The notes beneath the pieces were generated by a model. That model made no database searches and was not told the origin of the DNA. It worked only from the letters and a program-made list of their open reading frames with translations. A DNA stretch of 64,000 nt, taken from the NCBI RefSeq assembly GCF_009739465.1, contig NZ_WHOM01000065.1, positions 308,313 to 372,312 of the forward strand. The letters are read 5' to 3'. The translations under genes were made by a program, and so were the position numbers. Numbering within the stretch: the first letter of the stretch is position 1; every line of letters begins with the position of its first letter. Of the stretch, positions 8,416 through 16,437 are shown one piece after another. Source of the stretch: Streptomyces apocyni. Lineage in GTDB: Bacteria; Actinomycetota; Actinomycetes; Streptomycetales; Streptomycetaceae.

Positions 8416-9570
8416 TCAGGCGGCGGCAGCGGCGCCGGCTGCTTGTTTGCCTGCTTCTTCGTTGAGACGGTCAACGAGGAGCATCGCCGCATCGTCGGTC
8501 AGGCGGCCATCGGTGTGGCGGATCAATCTGCGGTGCAGTTGTTCCAGGAACTCGTGCGGGGGGCAGGTGTGCACCGCCTCCATGGCCTCGGGCAGGGCGA
8601 AGAAATCGTTGGTGTCAGGGTTGCGGGCTTCGATCACGCCGTCGGTGTGCAGCAGCATGCGGTCGCCGGGTGCGAACGGATAGCTCTCCGCCTTGGCAGG
8701 AGGGCCGGTGAGGAGGTCTTCCAGGCCGAGGGGCGGCAGCGGTGAGGTGGGCATCAGGGCCTCAACCTTGCCCTGGCGCAGCACCAGCGGAGGCGGATGG
8801 CCGCGGTTGACCACCTGGACCTCGGGTGTGTCGGACACCTGGGCTACCAGCGCGGTGACGAAACCCTCCAGCAGAACTTCCTGATCGACCGCACCGGGCA
8901 CGGCGCGCTCCTGTCGCAGCGCAGCCGCGCAGTGGTTCATCACCTCCGCGAGTTCATCCTCGTAGTGCGCGGTCACCCGGAACGCGCCCAGCACGGCTGC
9001 GGCCGCGCGCACGGCAGGCAGTCCCTTGCCCCGGACGTCGCCCACGATCAGCCGGACCCCGTACTGGGTCTGCACAGCCTCGTACAGGTCACCGCCGATC
9101 TGCGCCCCCGTCTCAGCCGCGAGGTACATGCTGGCCGCCCGCACCCGGCCCAGCCGGGCGGGTACCGGACGCAGGATGGCCTCCTGGGCTGCCATGGCGA
9201 TCCGACGGACCTGGTCGAGCTCGCTCTGCCTGCGCGTGCGCACGGCGTTGCTCATCGTGACACTGGCTAGGGACACCAGGAGCAGACTCACGATGTTGCT
9301 GTAGTACGCCAGGTCGTAGGCGGGGGAGGTCAGGTCGGTGGCGAGAGCGAGAGCTGCTACGGAGAGGATGCCCTTCGGGCCCATCGTCAACGCGGCCAGC
9401 GCCGGCATCGCGGTGAGGAAGGTGCCGGTGACCAGAAAGTGTGCAGGTGAGAGCTCGATGCCCAGCGCGACCAGTACGATCACGAACGGCACGCACTGCG
9501 CGACTCGGAAAAGGGCCCGGCTATGACCGCCCACTCCTGGCAGCGGAGCTGAGCGGAAGAGCGATCTCAT
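8416..9570 (-). CDS. Membrane PP2C/SpoIIE-type serine phosphatase
   Basis: 384 residues. An N-terminal region of about four hydrophobic segments (residues 25-110) is followed by a PPM/SpoIIE phosphatase domain. The metal-binding motifs are AETGAQIGGDLYEAV, RLIVGDVRGKGLPA, LLHTDGVIEARN and LTDDAAMLLVD. Such enzymes usually dephosphorylate anti-sigma-antagonist proteins in partner-switching systems. No anti-sigma or STAS partner is adjacent. It ends in an alanine-rich tail. The group II intron lies about 77 bp past its stop codon. Confidence 0.9.
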   Translation of the reverse strand: MRSLFRSAPLPGVGGHSRALFRVAQCVPFVIVLVALGIELSPAHFLVTGTFLTAMPALAALTMGPKGILSVAALALATDLTSPAYDLAYYSNIVSLLLVSLASVTMSNAVRTRRQSELDQVRRIAMAAQEAILRPVPARLGRVRAASMYLAAETGAQIGGDLYEAVQTQYGVRLIVGDVRGKGLPAVRAAAAVLGAFRVTAHYEDELAEVMNHCAAALRQERAVPGAVDQEVLLEGFVTALVAQVSDTPEVQVVNRGHPPPLVLRQGKVEALMPTSPLPPLGLEDLLTGPPAKAESYPFAPGDRMLLHTDGVIEARNPDTNDFFALPEAMEAVHTCPPHEFLEQLHRRLIRHTDGRLTDDAAMLLVDRLNEEAGKQAAGAAAAA

Positions 9571-9709
9571 GGGTCCAGCCTGCCTCGCTGCAGTCGAGTG
9601 TTCTACTCATCGCTCTCGCGGCCTCCCGGGGCATCCCGGGGACCCGCGACCGACAGCCCCCGGCGCGCGGTGACTGGACCGGTCCACCGTTCCACCGGTC
9701 CAGCGCGCG

Positions 9710-9950
9710 CTATGTGCCGAGCATCATTCCGCGAACCCCCAGGAGGTTGGCCATGAATGAGACCAGCAGCCGCCCGGTGTCGACTTGCAGGAAGTCGAGG
9801 TCCTTTGCCGCCAGGCCCTCGTCGAATACCGCAGGCCAGGCGAGGCCGCTTCGGCCGAGTACGCGGCACAGCTGGACGCCCATATCCGCGCCATGCTGCC
9901 GCTGGCAGAGAAGGCAATCGGCGCAGGATGCGGAAGCCAGCGGCTCGCCG
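9710..9950 (-). pseudogene. Unidentified gene remnant next to transposase scrap
   Basis: One minus-strand frame reads protein-like sequence ending ...DLDFLQVDTGRLLVSFMANL and a stop near 9710, with an upstream CADCLLCQRQHG motif. It joins the IS982-like fragment in a different frame near 9950. I do not recognise the family. It looks like the C-terminal end of a gene cut by a transposition or deletion event. Confidence 0.35.
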
Positions 9951-10208
9951 AGGCGGGTCGGCCGCCAGTTCGGGTTCGGCGGCGAGCAGGCCCAGCAGGG
10001 CCTCGCGCTCATCGGCCTTGGTCCTGGTCAGCGCGAAGGCGACCGGCAGGCCCTGGAGGGTGCGCACCAGGTGCAGGCGCAGGCCCCAGAAGAACCGGCT
10101 GTGGCTGGTGCAGTAGCCGTTTTCAGCCCATCCGGCCAGGTCGGAGCGTTTGACGGTCTCGCGGGAGCGGCCGCATTCCACCGGCGTGGAGTCCACGTCA
10201 GTCTTCAC
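9951..10208 (-). pseudogene. IS982-like transposase fragment
   Basis: About 86 residues match the middle of an IS982-family transposase: DSTPVECGRSRETVKRSDLA, then GYCTSHSRFFWGLRLHL and LTRTKADEREALLGLL. The first catalytic Asp is in the DSTPVE motif. The N-terminal third and the whole C-terminal catalytic part are missing. The frame then runs into unrelated low-complexity sequence. Dead element. Confidence 0.7.
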
Positions 10209-10226
10209 ACACTGACATTGGATGAC

Positions 10227-10877
10227 CTATACGGTCATGCGCCTACGGGCCAGTTCCCTGGTCTCCTCCGGCAGTGCGTCGGCGGCCAGCAGCCGCGGCA
10301 GCAGGTCCGGTTCGAGCGTCATCGCGCGGAAGACAAGTGCCACGGTCACGTCGTGGTCGGGCCGACGCACGATCTCGACCGGGTCACCGGCCCGAATGTC
10401 CCCGGGCGCGATGACACGCAGATACGCGCCCGGCAGCGCGGCTTGCGTGAAGCGTTTGACCCAGCCGTCGCGCTCCAGCCAGCCCTGGAAGGTCGCACAC
10501 GGGATCCGTGGGCACGACACCTCCAGGACCACATCGGGCCCGATGCGCCAGCGTTCGCCGATCAGTGCACCGTTGACGTTGAGGCCGACGGTGGTGAGGT
10601 TCTCCCCGAAGACGCCGTTCTCAAGCAGCCTGCCCAACTCGTTCTCCCACCCATCGAGATCCTCGCGGGCATAGGCATAAATGGCCTGGTCGGAACCGCC
10701 GTGGTGCTTCACGTCGTAGACGCGGTCGCCCGCGAGACCGACTGCCCCAGTGCCCTTGGGGCCGGGGGCAGCGACGGCGACCGGGCCATCAACGGGCCGC
10801 TTGTCGATGCCTGTCGCGCTGAGTCTCTTCCATGGGTTGGGTTGGGGTTTGCCAATATTGACGGAGAGCAGCTTCAT
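10227..10877 (-). CDS. MOSC-domain protein (YiiM-like)
   Basis: 216 residues. MOSC domains bind sulfur carriers or the molybdenum cofactor in molybdoenzymes such as N-hydroxylated-compound reductases. Visible features are GLAGDRVYDVKHHGGSDQAIYAYA, FGENLTTVGLNV and the conserved Cys in VSCPRIPCATFQGW, followed by a C-terminal helical segment (LLPRLLAADALPEETRELA). A second MOSC gene of another subfamily lies at 35831. No molybdoenzyme partner is adjacent. Confidence 0.85.
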   Translation of the reverse strand: MKLLSVNIGKPQPNPWKRLSATGIDKRPVDGPVAVAAPGPKGTGAVGLAGDRVYDVKHHGGSDQAIYAYAREDLDGWENELGRLLENGVFGENLTTVGLNVNGALIGERWRIGPDVVLEVSCPRIPCATFQGWLERDGWVKRFTQAALPGAYLRVIAPGDIRAGDPVEIVRRPDHDVTVALVFRAMTLEPDLLPRLLAADALPEETRELARRRMTV

Positions 10878-11426
10878 GCCGGCGACGGTACGGTCCGCTG
10901 CACACCGAGGCGACCCAGTTCCGCCCCTGCTGCGATTGCGGCGCGAGTGTCAGCGCATCTTCAAGCGAACGCGCAGGGTTCACCTGCACGGGACAACAGT
11001 CACGATGTCCCGTGCATTCGATGTCTGCGACACCCTGCCGTGGTGGTCTGTGACTCGCAGGGATGGGGTCTGGGTCCGTCGCGGGGTCGGCAGGATCACC
11101 TTGCGAAATTCGATGGGCAGGGGGCTCGTTCAGGGGCGCGGTGCCTTCTCGCCGTGCACGGCGGTGTATTCGGCTGCGAGCCATGGAGCCAGGTCGTCGA
11201 TGAGCATGGCGAGTACTGCCGGATCGGCCGAAGGGGTGCGGCCGATGGACGCAGCCACACGCATCTGCTCAGCGGCTCACTACTGCGCTGAGAGCGTCGG
11301 CGAGTTCAGGGCTGGTAAGGAGCAGTTGCTCCCTACCACCACCACCGGGTCGAAGTCGAGCATCACTACATGATCGCGCTCCAGCCCGCGGCTGGCGTGG
11401 GATCCACCGGCGACTACAATGAATCA
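10878..11426. other. Degenerate intergenic region with gene scraps
   Basis: No full gene. It contains a 44-codon minus-strand frame at 11130-11264 (MRVAASIGRTPSADPAVL, then LIDDLAPWLAAEY) that is protein-like but unassigned, and a tnsA remnant at 11333-11390. Other open frames here lack plausible codon usage. The tract looks like residue of earlier insertions. Confidence 0.4.
11333..11390 (-). pseudogene. Fragment of a second tnsA-like endonuclease gene
   Basis: Reads LERDHVVMLDFDPVVVVG on the minus strand, nearly the same as LERDHVMLLDFDPTVVGV of the intact TnsA at 19546-20307. At the nucleotide level about 40 of 48 bases match the intact gene at 20025-20072. Nothing else of the gene survives on either side. 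Confidence 0.6.
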
Positions 11427-11453
11427 TCCATGGAAGATAAATCTTTGGAAGAT
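11427..11453. promoter_or_regulatory. Candidate MarR operator
   Basis: TCCATGGA palindrome, AAGATAAATCTT inverted repeat, and two copies of TGGAAGAT (11431-11438, 11446-11453) lie directly before the marR-type gene. A related palindrome, TTCCATGGAA, lies upstream of the hydrolase gene at 13305-13314. Confidence 0.45.
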
Positions 11454-11458
11454 GAGTG

Positions 11459-11968
11459 ATGGCTGATCTGAAGCTGCTGTACCGGGAGCTGGTCTCGCTG
11501 GAGATCGAGCTGTGGAACGGCATCGAGGGGCGGTTGCGGGCGGAGTACGACCTTCCGCTGACGTCGTTCGAGGTGCTGCACCTGCTGCTGCGCCGACCGG
11601 GGCGGCGGATCCAGGACATCGCCGAGGAGTTCTCGATCACGGTGGGCGGTACGAGCAAGGTGGTGGACCGCCTGGAGTCGGCGGGCCTGTGTGGGCGTCG
11701 CGCGAATCCGAACGACCGGCGTTCGTCGATCGTCGAGCTGACGGGCGAGGGGCGCAGGCTGGTGGAGGGGGCGGTGCAGGTGTTCGAGGCCGAGTTGGAG
11801 CTGCGGATCGGGTCGGTGATTCCCGAGCAGTCCGTGCGGGAGGTGACCGCGGTCCTCAGTACGCTGCGGGCGGCCGGACGTGCTCTGGACGCGGAGCGGA
11901 AGGCCGCGGGTGAGGCGCCGGTGCCGACGATGCGGGCGCCGAAGCAGTCCGGCCGGTCGGCCTCGTGA
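11459..11968 (+). CDS. MarR-family regulator
   Basis: 169 residues. The winged helix-turn-helix includes LTSFEVLHLLLRRPGRRIQ, IAEEFSITVGGTSKVVDRLE and the wing NPNDRRSSIVELTGEG, with dimerisation helices at both ends. ATG 11459 directly follows a possible GTG at 11456. It is convergent with the two-gene unit at 12089-13205. Palindromes shared by both promoters suggest it regulates itself and that unit. Confidence 0.9.
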   Translation: MADLKLLYRELVSLEIELWNGIEGRLRAEYDLPLTSFEVLHLLLRRPGRRIQDIAEEFSITVGGTSKVVDRLESAGLCGRRANPNDRRSSIVELTGEGRRLVEGAVQVFEAELELRIGSVIPEQSVREVTAVLSTLRAAGRALDAERKAAGEAPVPTMRAPKQSGRSAS

Positions 11969-12088
11969 GCCGCCGCAGTACTTCCGGCACGGCTTCGGGC
12001 GCGGCTTCGGGCGGTTGATGCGGGCTGGTGAGGGCGGGGCGACGCCGTGTGCCCCGAGGTCGGGTCGGTCCTCGGGGCATACGAGGTT

Positions 12089-12493
12089 TCAGCGGCCCCA
12101 GAAGGCGTCTTCGGCGCTCTGGTCGCCGGAGAAGAGCCACATCTCGGTGATCTTGCCGTTCTGGATGCGCAGGAGGTCCACGCCGTCCATGGCCATGGAC
12201 GTGTCGCCGCGGCGGCCGGTGAAGTGGATGGTGGCGGCGACCAGGTCGCCGTTGCCCATCAGGGAGTGGATCTTGTCGATGGCGAAGGTGCCCTGGCTGG
12301 CCTCCATCATGCCGCCGAGCATCTGAAAGACAGCGCCCTGGCCCTTGCGGTCGCCGGAGAACTGGTTGCTACCGGGCTGGTGCCAGACGATCTCCTCGTC
12401 GAGGAGGCCGCCGAGGGCGGCCATGTCTCCGGTCTGCACGGCCTGGAAGTAGGTGCGGGCCAGGTCGAGGTTGGCAGTGGTGATCTTGGTCAT
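12089..12493 (-). CDS. SnoaL-like / NTF2-fold protein
   Basis: 134 residues. The NTF2-like alpha+beta cone fold is recognised from ARTYFQAVQTGDMAALGGLL, DEEIVWHQPG and GVDLLRIQNGKITEMWLF. This family includes polyketide cyclases and ketosteroid-isomerase-like enzymes; no specific activity can be assigned. Its ATG overlaps the stop of the upstream hydrolase gene by 4 nt (ATGA), so the two are translationally coupled. Confidence 0.85.
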   Translation of the reverse strand: MTKITTANLDLARTYFQAVQTGDMAALGGLLDEEIVWHQPGSNQFSGDRKGQGAVFQMLGGMMEASQGTFAIDKIHSLMGNGDLVAATIHFTGRRGDTSMAMDGVDLLRIQNGKITEMWLFSGDQSAEDAFWGR

Positions 12494-13205
12494 CGTGGTC
12501 TCCGTTGGTTCGGTTGGTTCGGTTGGTTCGATTGGGGTCGTCTGGTGAAGTCGAGGCGGTCGGCCAGGCCAGCCCCTGTGAAGGCGGCCTCAATCTCGGC
12601 GCGGCCTTCCTGGAAGTGGGCCCAGCTGTCGTAGTGGGCGGGGACGACGCGGCGGGCGCCGAGCGTCTTGGCGGCCTCGGCGCCCAGGGCGCTGTCGAGA
12701 GTGAGCAGGGCACCGTCGAAGGCGAACGGCATGCGGGCGCCGCCGAGGAAGAGGATCGCCGTGTCGACGGGAGCGAAGCGGTCGGCGATCTCCTTGACGT
12801 GCTCCAGGGCCGCGTTGTCGCCGCTGACGTAGACCGAGGGCAGGTCGTCGGAGGTGAGCATGAAGCCGACGACGTCACCGGAGATCGGCTCGCAGCCCAC
12901 GGGGCCGTGCCGGGCGGGCACGCCGGTGATGGTCACGGTGCCGCCGTCGGGCCGCTTGAGCTCGGCGGTCTGCCAGAAGGCGAGGCCGCGGGCGTTGCCG
13001 CCCAGGCGGTCGGCGCCGCTCTCGGTGGTGAAGATGACCGGCACCTCGGCCAGCAGGGCCCGGCCGAGGTCGGCGGCTGTGACCGGCGCGGGGTCGGCCT
13101 TGACGAGCTTGTGGTCGCCCGGGAGGGGCATGGGGTACTCGCCCGGCGGATCGAAGGTCGGGTCGGTGACGACCCTGGTCCGCCGTAGACCGCGGGAACG
13201 GTCAT
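12490..13205 (-). pseudogene. Degenerate MBL-fold (UlaG-like) metallohydrolase
   Basis: Most of an UlaG-type metallo-beta-lactamase-fold protein can be read from 13131 downwards: FTTESGADRLGGNARGLAFW, then VPARHGPVGCEPISGDVVGF, VYVSGDNAA, LFLGGARMPF and VVPAHYDSWAHF. Two defects are visible. The segment that should carry the HxHxDH metal site is missing: AADLG is followed directly by RALLAEVPVIF. At the 5' end, the well-placed ATG at 13205 (after AGGAG) is in a different frame from VVTDPTFDPPGEYP. The C-terminus (residues SNQPNQPNQ) is encoded by a short tandem repeat at 12503-12530. An internal Met at 13131 could give a 213-residue product, unlikely to bind two metals. Confidence 0.6.
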
Positions 13206-13304
13206 GACGCGCACTCCTCTCTAAGGCAGGTCAAATCCAGGCGGTGACCAACGCCCCCGTGGAGAGCTGACGGAAACCCGGCAGGCCTCAGCAAACCATG
13301 TCCA

Positions 13305-13327
13305 TTCCATGGAAGCAACTTCCTTAG
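13305..13327. promoter_or_regulatory. Candidate operator upstream of the MBL/SnoaL unit
   Basis: The perfect 10-bp palindrome TTCCATGGAA overlaps a second inverted repeat, GGAAG-CAA-CTTCC. It shares CCATGGAAG with the element upstream of the marR gene at 11427-11453. It may be the binding site of that MarR protein. Confidence 0.4.
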
Positions 13328-13411
13328 ATTATTGTTCCGTGTGTATGGGTTCGGTGCCCTGTGGTCTGCCAGCCCTTGGGCAGCACAGGGCCCCGACACC
13401 TCGGACCGACA

Positions 13412-13416
13412 GTGGT
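13412..13416. repeat. Target-site duplication, left copy (GTGGT)
   Basis: GTGGT directly precedes the TGTC end of the transposon and is repeated directly after the GACA end at 20406-20410. Five base pairs is the duplication length made by Tn7-like transposases. Confidence 0.85.
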
Positions 13417-13530
13417 TGTCGTGTGCAACCGAAGGTTTCATCCACCCATGGCTGTGACCGGCAAGATGAAGGTTCAGTCTGCGCGGCGGACTACCGAGTT
13501 GTGCAGATCAACCTTGCATTTTCGGAGAGG
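13417..13530 (+). repeat. Left transposon end with TnsB-type sites
   Basis: It begins TGTCGTGTGCAACC. A clear internal site, CAACCTTGCATTTTCGG (13507-13523), matches GACCTTGCACTTTCC of the right end. Weaker related stretches (AACCGAAGGTTTCATC, GATGAAGGTTCAGTC) lie between. The sites are spread out compared with the packed right end, as in Tn7. Confidence 0.55.
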
Positions 13531-13700
13531 CGGGGGCGCCTGGTTCTAATCACGGATCCCGGCTCTTGCCCACTTCCTTGTGGTCCTGCACGAGGAGTGA
13601 AAAGTCGATCTTCGTGGGGTCAGCTGGTAGCCAGTTGGCTCCGTTACGGCATCGGGTTTCGGTGCCGTCAGTGTCAGAGCTAGGACCTATCATCCGAGCC

Positions 13701-15209
13701 ATGAGCGACGAAGTGGGCAAACACGTCTTCATCTCATACGTCCGCGAAGACTCGGATCAAGTAGATGGCCTCTGCGCTGTCCTGGAGGCGGCCCAGATCC
13801 CGTACTGGAGAGACCGCAAGGACCTCGGGCCAGGCGACGCCTGGAGAGCCAAGATCCGGGCGGCCATCAGAGACGGATCGCTCGTCTTCCTGGCCTGCTT
13901 CTCAGACAACTCCCGGGCCAAGGCTAGGTCCTACATGAACGAGGAACTAACCCTCGCCGTCGAAGAGTTCCGCCAGATGCCACCCGGACGCGTCTGGCTG
14001 ATCCCCGTGAGATTCGACGCGGGAGACGTCCCCGGCTGGGACCTCGGGGCCGGACGAGTGCTGAGTGACCTCAACTACTCGGATCTGTTCGGAAGGGACC
14101 ACACGGCGCACGCGGCCAGGCTCGTTACCACGATTAATCGCTTGCTCGGCGAAAAGAGGCCCGACCTGGCTACCGCCCTCGCCGCAGTCGAGCAGGCGAC
14201 CTCTGCGGACCGGGCGGACCTTCTCAAGCGACTCACCAAAGAGATGCTCCTCGAACCGTCACGGCGCATTGAGTTGGATGACTTGGTCTCGCAAGAAGTC
14301 CAGCGTGTGCTTGCGGTCCTCAAGAATGCGGAGCGGCTGGCCGGGCAGCTGGACGGCACGAACGAGGAGCAGATCGTTCGTATCGCTGAGGAGGCACAAG
14401 ACCTTTGGACCCTCTCCGAGCCGTTCTGCGCGTCACTTCAGGTCGCGTGCCGTTGGGGAGCGCCCGAATCGTTGCAGCCATGGACGAGCGGCATTCGCTC
14501 TTTCGTCGCGGCGGCAACCAGGCCGGAGAGTGGGACGTCGGCTCTAGTTGAACTCCGCCACCTCCCGGGGATGGTTGGCATCATGACCGCCGCGCTCGCC
14601 TGTGCGTCGAGCGGCAACTGGGCCAACCTCAAGTCAATGGTCATCGACCCGTCGGTCAGGGACAGGTACGGGCAGAAGCCGACGCCCATCGTCGAGGCAA
14701 CGGATCCGAACAAACCGTTCGGCGGTACCACGGACTACGTCACCAATACCCTCGCGCGTGCAAGCGCGACAGGGAGGGATTTGGGCGACTCGTTGAAGGA
14801 CTTCACGGAACGTCGGAACGGTAAGTACCACACGCCGGTTGCTGAGTGGCTGCACCATGTCCTTCGCCCGATCTTCTCGGACCAATGGTCGGACGACGAC
14901 GCTTACAGTTCGGAATTCGACCGGGCCGAAGTGGTGCTCGGGGTGCTCGCACAAGATGTGGTGAACGTGCGTGCGGCCGCAAACCCGCAGAAACCGTCGT
15001 GGAGACACTCTCGCTGGTACGGGCGGTCGACTTGGCGGTCCGAGAGCCACGGCAACCCGATTGCCGACCTGGCGCATGAGTTCGATACGCAAGGTGCCCA
15101 ATGGGGTCCCCTCGCGAGTGGGTTGTTCGGCGGCAACGAGGACCGCGCCCGTGCTGCGCTGGAGGCGTACCAGACGTCCTTCTATAAAATCGCAGGTCAA
15201 CAGTTCTAA
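13701..15209 (+). CDS. TIR-domain protein with long uncharacterised C-terminus
   Basis: 502 residues. Residues 5-125 form a TIR domain: HVFISYVREDSDQ (strand A), the BB loop WRDRKDLGPGDAW, SLVFLACFSDNS, and a helix with YMNEELTLAVEEF, whose Glu (81/82) is at the position of the NADase catalytic glutamate. The remaining ~370 residues are helical and match no family I recognise. No membrane segment is visible. ATG 13701 is chosen because the TIR strand starts six residues later. Codon use is visibly less GC-biased than in neighbouring core genes. It is the only cargo of the Tn7-like element. Bacterial TIR proteins commonly act as NAD-depleting anti-phage effectors; that role is inferred here. 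Confidence 0.85.
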   Translation: MSDEVGKHVFISYVREDSDQVDGLCAVLEAAQIPYWRDRKDLGPGDAWRAKIRAAIRDGSLVFLACFSDNSRAKARSYMNEELTLAVEEFRQMPPGRVWLIPVRFDAGDVPGWDLGAGRVLSDLNYSDLFGRDHTAHAARLVTTINRLLGEKRPDLATALAAVEQATSADRADLLKRLTKEMLLEPSRRIELDDLVSQEVQRVLAVLKNAERLAGQLDGTNEEQIVRIAEEAQDLWTLSEPFCASLQVACRWGAPESLQPWTSGIRSFVAAATRPESGTSALVELRHLPGMVGIMTAALACASSGNWANLKSMVIDPSVRDRYGQKPTPIVEATDPNKPFGGTTDYVTNTLARASATGRDLGDSLKDFTERRNGKYHTPVAEWLHHVLRPIFSDQWSDDDAYSSEFDRAEVVLGVLAQDVVNVRAAANPQKPSWRHSRWYGRSTWRSESHGNPIADLAHEFDTQGAQWGPLASGLFGGNEDRARAALEAYQTSFYKIAGQQF

Positions 15210-15366
15210 GGGAGCTTCGACCGGGCCACCTTGTTCGAGTCGGTTCACGACCGTGACCGCCATCGCCTGAAGAATGACGGCCACGCTGTGTACGCGACCA
15301 CAAGAGGTGGATGAGAGCCCGTTCTCGTGGACGAAGCCAGGATGCTCGGCTACTTCTACTGGGCTG

Positions 15367-16437
15367 TCACCAGGAGAGCGTGTAGGTGCTGTCTCCATTC
15401 GGGAGAAGGGTGTGGGTTCGAAAGGGGTGCCAGGCGCGCCGGAACACGGTGGCGAGGTGGCGGTGCGCGGTGAGTGCGTCGCCAGCTCGGTGGGATGGGT
15501 TGAAGGCGTGGGCTTGGCGTTGCTGTGCGTGTTGGGTGGCGGTGCGCAGGGCTGGTTTCCGGAGGTGGTGTTTCTGGTCGTGGACGCGGATGGGAGCGAG
15601 CGGCGGGCGCTTGGCGGTCATGTTGGCCCAGTAGCTGATGGGGTCGTTTTCGTGCTCGCCGTAGTGAGGGTGTCGTAGCCGTCGGGCGATCTCGGCGTTG
15701 AAAAGGCGGCGGTCCCAGGCCGTTTTCTGTGCCTGCTGTCTCCAATAGGGCGATGCGAAGAGCGAGGCCAGTGCAACGGCTTCGGGATAGACCGCGGCGC
15801 AGAGGCGTGCGACGGAGTATGTCGCTTCGGCCGTGCCGGGCGGGATGAGGATGTTGGCCCGGCGGATCCAGTCGTGCCAGACTCCGCCGTTCTCGTTCTC
15901 CGGGCGTGACCAGAGCTGGCCGCAGATGAGTATGCCGGTGAGGACGGCGTCATAGGTGGTGGCCCAGCCGTGGCGCTGGAGGATGCGCAGGTGCCGGCGC
16001 TGTGCCTGGACGATCTCCGGGAGGGCGTCGAGGGGCGTGGTGTGTCCGTCGGCGTCGGTTGGGCAGAGCCAGAGCCGGTGTCGGGTACAGACGTAGCGGT
16101 GGTGCGGCAGGACCCTGGTGACTTCGCCGCCAGGGTGTTTGGCGTTGCAGTGGTGGCAGCCGGGTTGTGGCTGGTGGCGGAACATGGCCCAGTCGGGCTG
16201 TGGAGTGCGTAGTTCGGGCAGTGCTCCGGCGAGGGAATGGACGGTGCGGCCGGTGATGGCAGCGAGCCGTTCGGGGACGACGACGCGGCGTATGCCGCCG
16301 GAGGCTTCGCGTTCGGTGACGCACTGCCAGAGGGTGTTGATGTCGAGACCGTGGAGCCGGGCCAGGCGGCCGATGTAGGAGGCGGCGATCTCATGTCGGG
16401 CAGGAGGGACCGGGTCGGGCAGACGGCGGATGAGCAT
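15367..16437 (-). CDS. tniQ: TniQ-family transposition targeting protein
   Basis: 356 residues. The N-terminal TniQ domain (EIAASYIGRLARLHGLDI...) is followed by a zinc-ribbon region, GCHHCNAKHPGG then YVCTRHRLWLCP (near 90-125). A helical C-terminus with a basic tail may contact DNA. TniQ/TnsD proteins select the insertion site and recruit the AAA+ regulator. The start overlaps the tnsC stop by one base (TGATG), so translation is coupled. It is shorter than classical TnsD (~500 aa). It is the only targeting protein here, so it must direct whatever site choice the element has. Confidence 0.85.
   Translation of the reverse strand: MLIRRLPDPVPPARHEIAASYIGRLARLHGLDINTLWQCVTEREASGGIRRVVVPERLAAITGRTVHSLAGALPELRTPQPDWAMFRHQPQPGCHHCNAKHPGGEVTRVLPHHRYVCTRHRLWLCPTDADGHTTPLDALPEIVQAQRRHLRILQRHGWATTYDAVLTGILICGQLWSRPENENGGVWHDWIRRANILIPPGTAEATYSVARLCAAVYPEAVALASLFASPYWRQQAQKTAWDRRLFNAEIARRLRHPHYGEHENDPISYWANMTAKRPPLAPIRVHDQKHHLRKPALRTATQHAQQRQAHAFNPSHRAGDALTAHRHLATVFRRAWHPFRTHTLLPNGDSTYTLSW

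Noticed and set aside
10789..11184. 131-codon minus-strand frame upstream of the MOSC gene
   Set aside because: Low-complexity Pro/Arg sequence with no family signal; it overlaps better-supported scraps.
13206..13411. Left boundary of the Tn7-like element placed further left, or at the TGTGCAG at 13500
   Set aside because: Only TGTC at 13417 gives a matching 5-bp duplication with the right end. TGTGCAG at about 13500 is preceded by CGAGT, not GTGGT.
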